NCBI RefSeq assembly: GCF_008831285.2
Contig: NC_045138.2
Coordinates: 19,379,934-19,439,933, forward strand
DNA from: Nymphaea colorata
Taxonomy: Eukaryota; Streptophyta; Magnoliopsida; Nymphaeales; Nymphaeaceae
Reading direction: 5' to 3'
DNA length: 60,000 bases
Shown one piece after another: positions 58,322-60,000 of the stretch. A model generated the notes under the pieces. It ran no database searches. It had not been told where the DNA came from and was given only the letters and a program-made list of their open reading frames with translations. The position numbers and the translations under genes were made by a program. How positions within the stretch are numbered: the stretch's first letter is position 1; each line of letters opens with the position of its first letter.

Positions 58322-60000
58322 CTTGTGCAATATAATGGATTACTAAATTCTCTAAAACGAATTTGCAGAGCCAGCTCTATCAATCCCCAATGCAGATCGA
58401 CTCACTCAGCCTTAAACCCCTCCAAAAACCAAACTCAGAAATCTTAAAACCGTGCTGTAATTGAGAACCTAAAAAATCCTGACGTCTTCTTGTGATCAGA
58501 AATCACGCTGCTCAAGGGAGGCCAATACTTCTTCGTGCTGGAAAAAAAGAATAAAAAAATGAGAAATTCAGGACCACCTCAACCACTGCATTCAACCCAA
58601 AAAAAGCGGCAGAACAGAACAATAATCACAAGAACAACAAAACAACAATCAACTGCTCAAAAACAGTTATTATAGGCGAGAAAGCAATCGAAACACAATC
58701 AGAGTCATCGGAACCCGATCCCCACCAAGAAATTCAATAAGAAATAAGCACCAAGAAATCATAAATTGATCGCCCGAAATTTCTGCAACCAGTATTCAGA
58801 AAGTCCAATCGGACCAGCAAAAACCCAATTAACGGATTACAATCAAAATGCACCACGCATCAATAACCCCCTAAAGAAACGATCATCATCGTCAAAAACG
58901 AGAAAACAAGCGCAACCAGCAAAAGTAAAGACAACGCAACGGAAAAACCCGTTCTAGAGAACAATCGGCAGCGTCACAAAAGATTTAGATGGATTAAAAG
59001 CAAGATAGAATACAGAAGACAAATAAGAAAAAGTGCGTTTTAGATTACTACTGTTAGTACCTCCATTAGATAAGCATTTCAGGGTCCTAAGAGGCATTGA
59101 AGAGTGAGGCCCAAATAGAAAGAGACACACACAGAGACAGAAAGAGGGAGAAGGAGAGGTTTTTGTGTGACTTAATGAGCAATGCAAAGGGAATGAATGG
59201 TGGGATAGGTGAGGGTCATGAGAAGGGCGGCGTATGAGAGAAGAGGAAGGAGAGAGGATTCAAAGGAAGAGAGAGAGAGAGAGAGAGAGCGTGCATGAGT
59301 TTGGTAACTTTTGGTTTGATATTGCTTTGTCATTGGAATATAACGGCAAAATTAAATATTTAATTTCTATTTCTTCTCTGTTTCAATTTCATATATATAA
59401 ACAAACGCGGACGCGTAAAAGTATCGACACATTAAAAGTACAAGAAGAAACTTAGAAACTGCCATTTTCTATCATTCGCAGAGAATACCAAATGTAAATA
59501 CAGAGTTTTAAAAGACGAATTTAGAAGGTGATAAGCTCTCCAAAATTATCTCTCCCAGTCAGTTACAATTAAAAAGATTTCACAGATAAATCAAATCCAA
59601 ACTACTCAACTGAACGATTTCTAATTTCCTTTTCTTTATCATTCGTTCTATATAAAATTCCAGAAAATAACGGTGGACCTAAACCTTGACGAACCCCCAC
59701 ATCTCAAACTCGACGAGTCTTATGCTTGTTCATTCCAAAACAATAAACAAACGCAAAAAAAAAATACTGATTTTTCATTTGGGGACTTCCGGCTTCTACC
59801 AAAAGGAATAGAACAAGTCATCTTCTTTCTAAAAATTGTGAAGATACTCTTTTTTTTACCTCTCCTTTTTCCTTTTCATGATTGATATGATAGTTTAAAC
59901 CATAGGGAAATTACTCCCTTTCTCCAACAAGCTACCAATAAGCCACTTTGCTTCATTCATCCATTCATTCATGCATGCATGCACAAGAACACAGCCATTA
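58322..60000 (-). other. 5' UTR, leader intron and probable promoter of the Pumilio gene
   Basis: The 58330-59100 part is A-rich on the plus strand and looks like leader and intron. A GA run of about 24 bp at 59267-59290 and GA-rich flanks mark a likely transcription start zone. A TATATATAAAC-like sequence lies near 59392. The last bases (about 59950-59982) hold ATTC and ATGC short repeats. No other gene is seen up to the window end. Confidence 0.4.

Noticed and set aside
58322-58330. Extra three codons (M-H-K) at the Pumilio N-terminus
   Set aside because: The first codon there is TTG. The first true ATG is at 58321.
55958-58330. Reading the Pumilio first exon straight through to 55958
   Set aside because: The read-through adds hydrophobic residues inside PUF repeat 3 (after DMHG) and past repeat 4. 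Removing 56157-56270 at GT-AG borders restores the standard MHGTRAVQK.
1-60000. CRISPR array, bacterial-type operon or biosynthetic gene cluster
   Set aside because: There are no spaced identical repeats of CRISPR type. The five genes are spliced eukaryotic genes of unrelated function.

Overview
This is nuclear DNA from a flowering plant. It holds five intron-rich, spliced genes of plant-only or plant-typical families: a class XI myosin, a MUT9-like kinase, a thylakoid PDZ/TPR protein, a Pumilio and an FCP1-type phosphatase. Introns have GT-AG borders, intergenic DNA is AT-rich, and there are plant-type transposon relics and CT/TA/GA microsatellites. The species cannot be named from the sequence. 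There are no operons, CRISPR arrays, rRNA genes or convincing tRNA genes.

Layout: (1) 1-~6750, minus strand: 5' part of a CPL4-like RNA polymerase II CTD phosphatase gene. Four coding exons end inside the catalytic domain at a clean splice donor, so the rest should lie beyond position 1. The 3.1 kb intron part in view carries a Ty1-copia LTR/primer-binding-site relic and a TATCGTA-rich repeat. (2) ~6.8-12.0 kb: intergenic, with a 395 bp hAT-like non-autonomous element that has terminal inverted repeats and 8 bp target duplications. (3) 12107-23181, plus strand: a complete class XI myosin gene, 40 coding exons, 1562 residues. Its first coding exon supplies only the ATG. (4) 23.2-28.3 kb: AT-rich intergenic DNA with degenerate tandem repeats. 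(5) 28281-36142, minus strand: a complete MUT9-like (PPK/MLK) kinase gene, 16 coding exons, 714 residues. (6) 37.3-43.7 kb: intergenic, with a Tourist-like MITE with TAA duplications, a tRNA-derived SINE-like sequence and a long TC/TA/GA microsatellite. (7) 43747-47759, minus strand: a complete MET1-like chloroplast protein gene, 7 coding exons, 322 residues. (8) 48.1-52.0 kb: intergenic, with a 102 bp near-perfect palindrome and two more SINE-like units. (9) 52011-58321, minus strand: a complete Pumilio gene, 5 coding exons, 918 residues, with a CCCH zinc finger before the eight PUF repeats.

The genes belong to unrelated pathways: transcription, organelle transport, chromatin/light signalling, photosystem II and mRNA control. 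No clustered pathway or clearly new system was found. The points most worth a second look are the CCCH-PUF architecture, substitutions in the myosin relay helix, the lone-ATG exon with its uORF, the SINE-like family and the long hairpin upstream of MET1. Exon models were built by hand from splice sites, reading frame and recalled family sequences; no database search was run.
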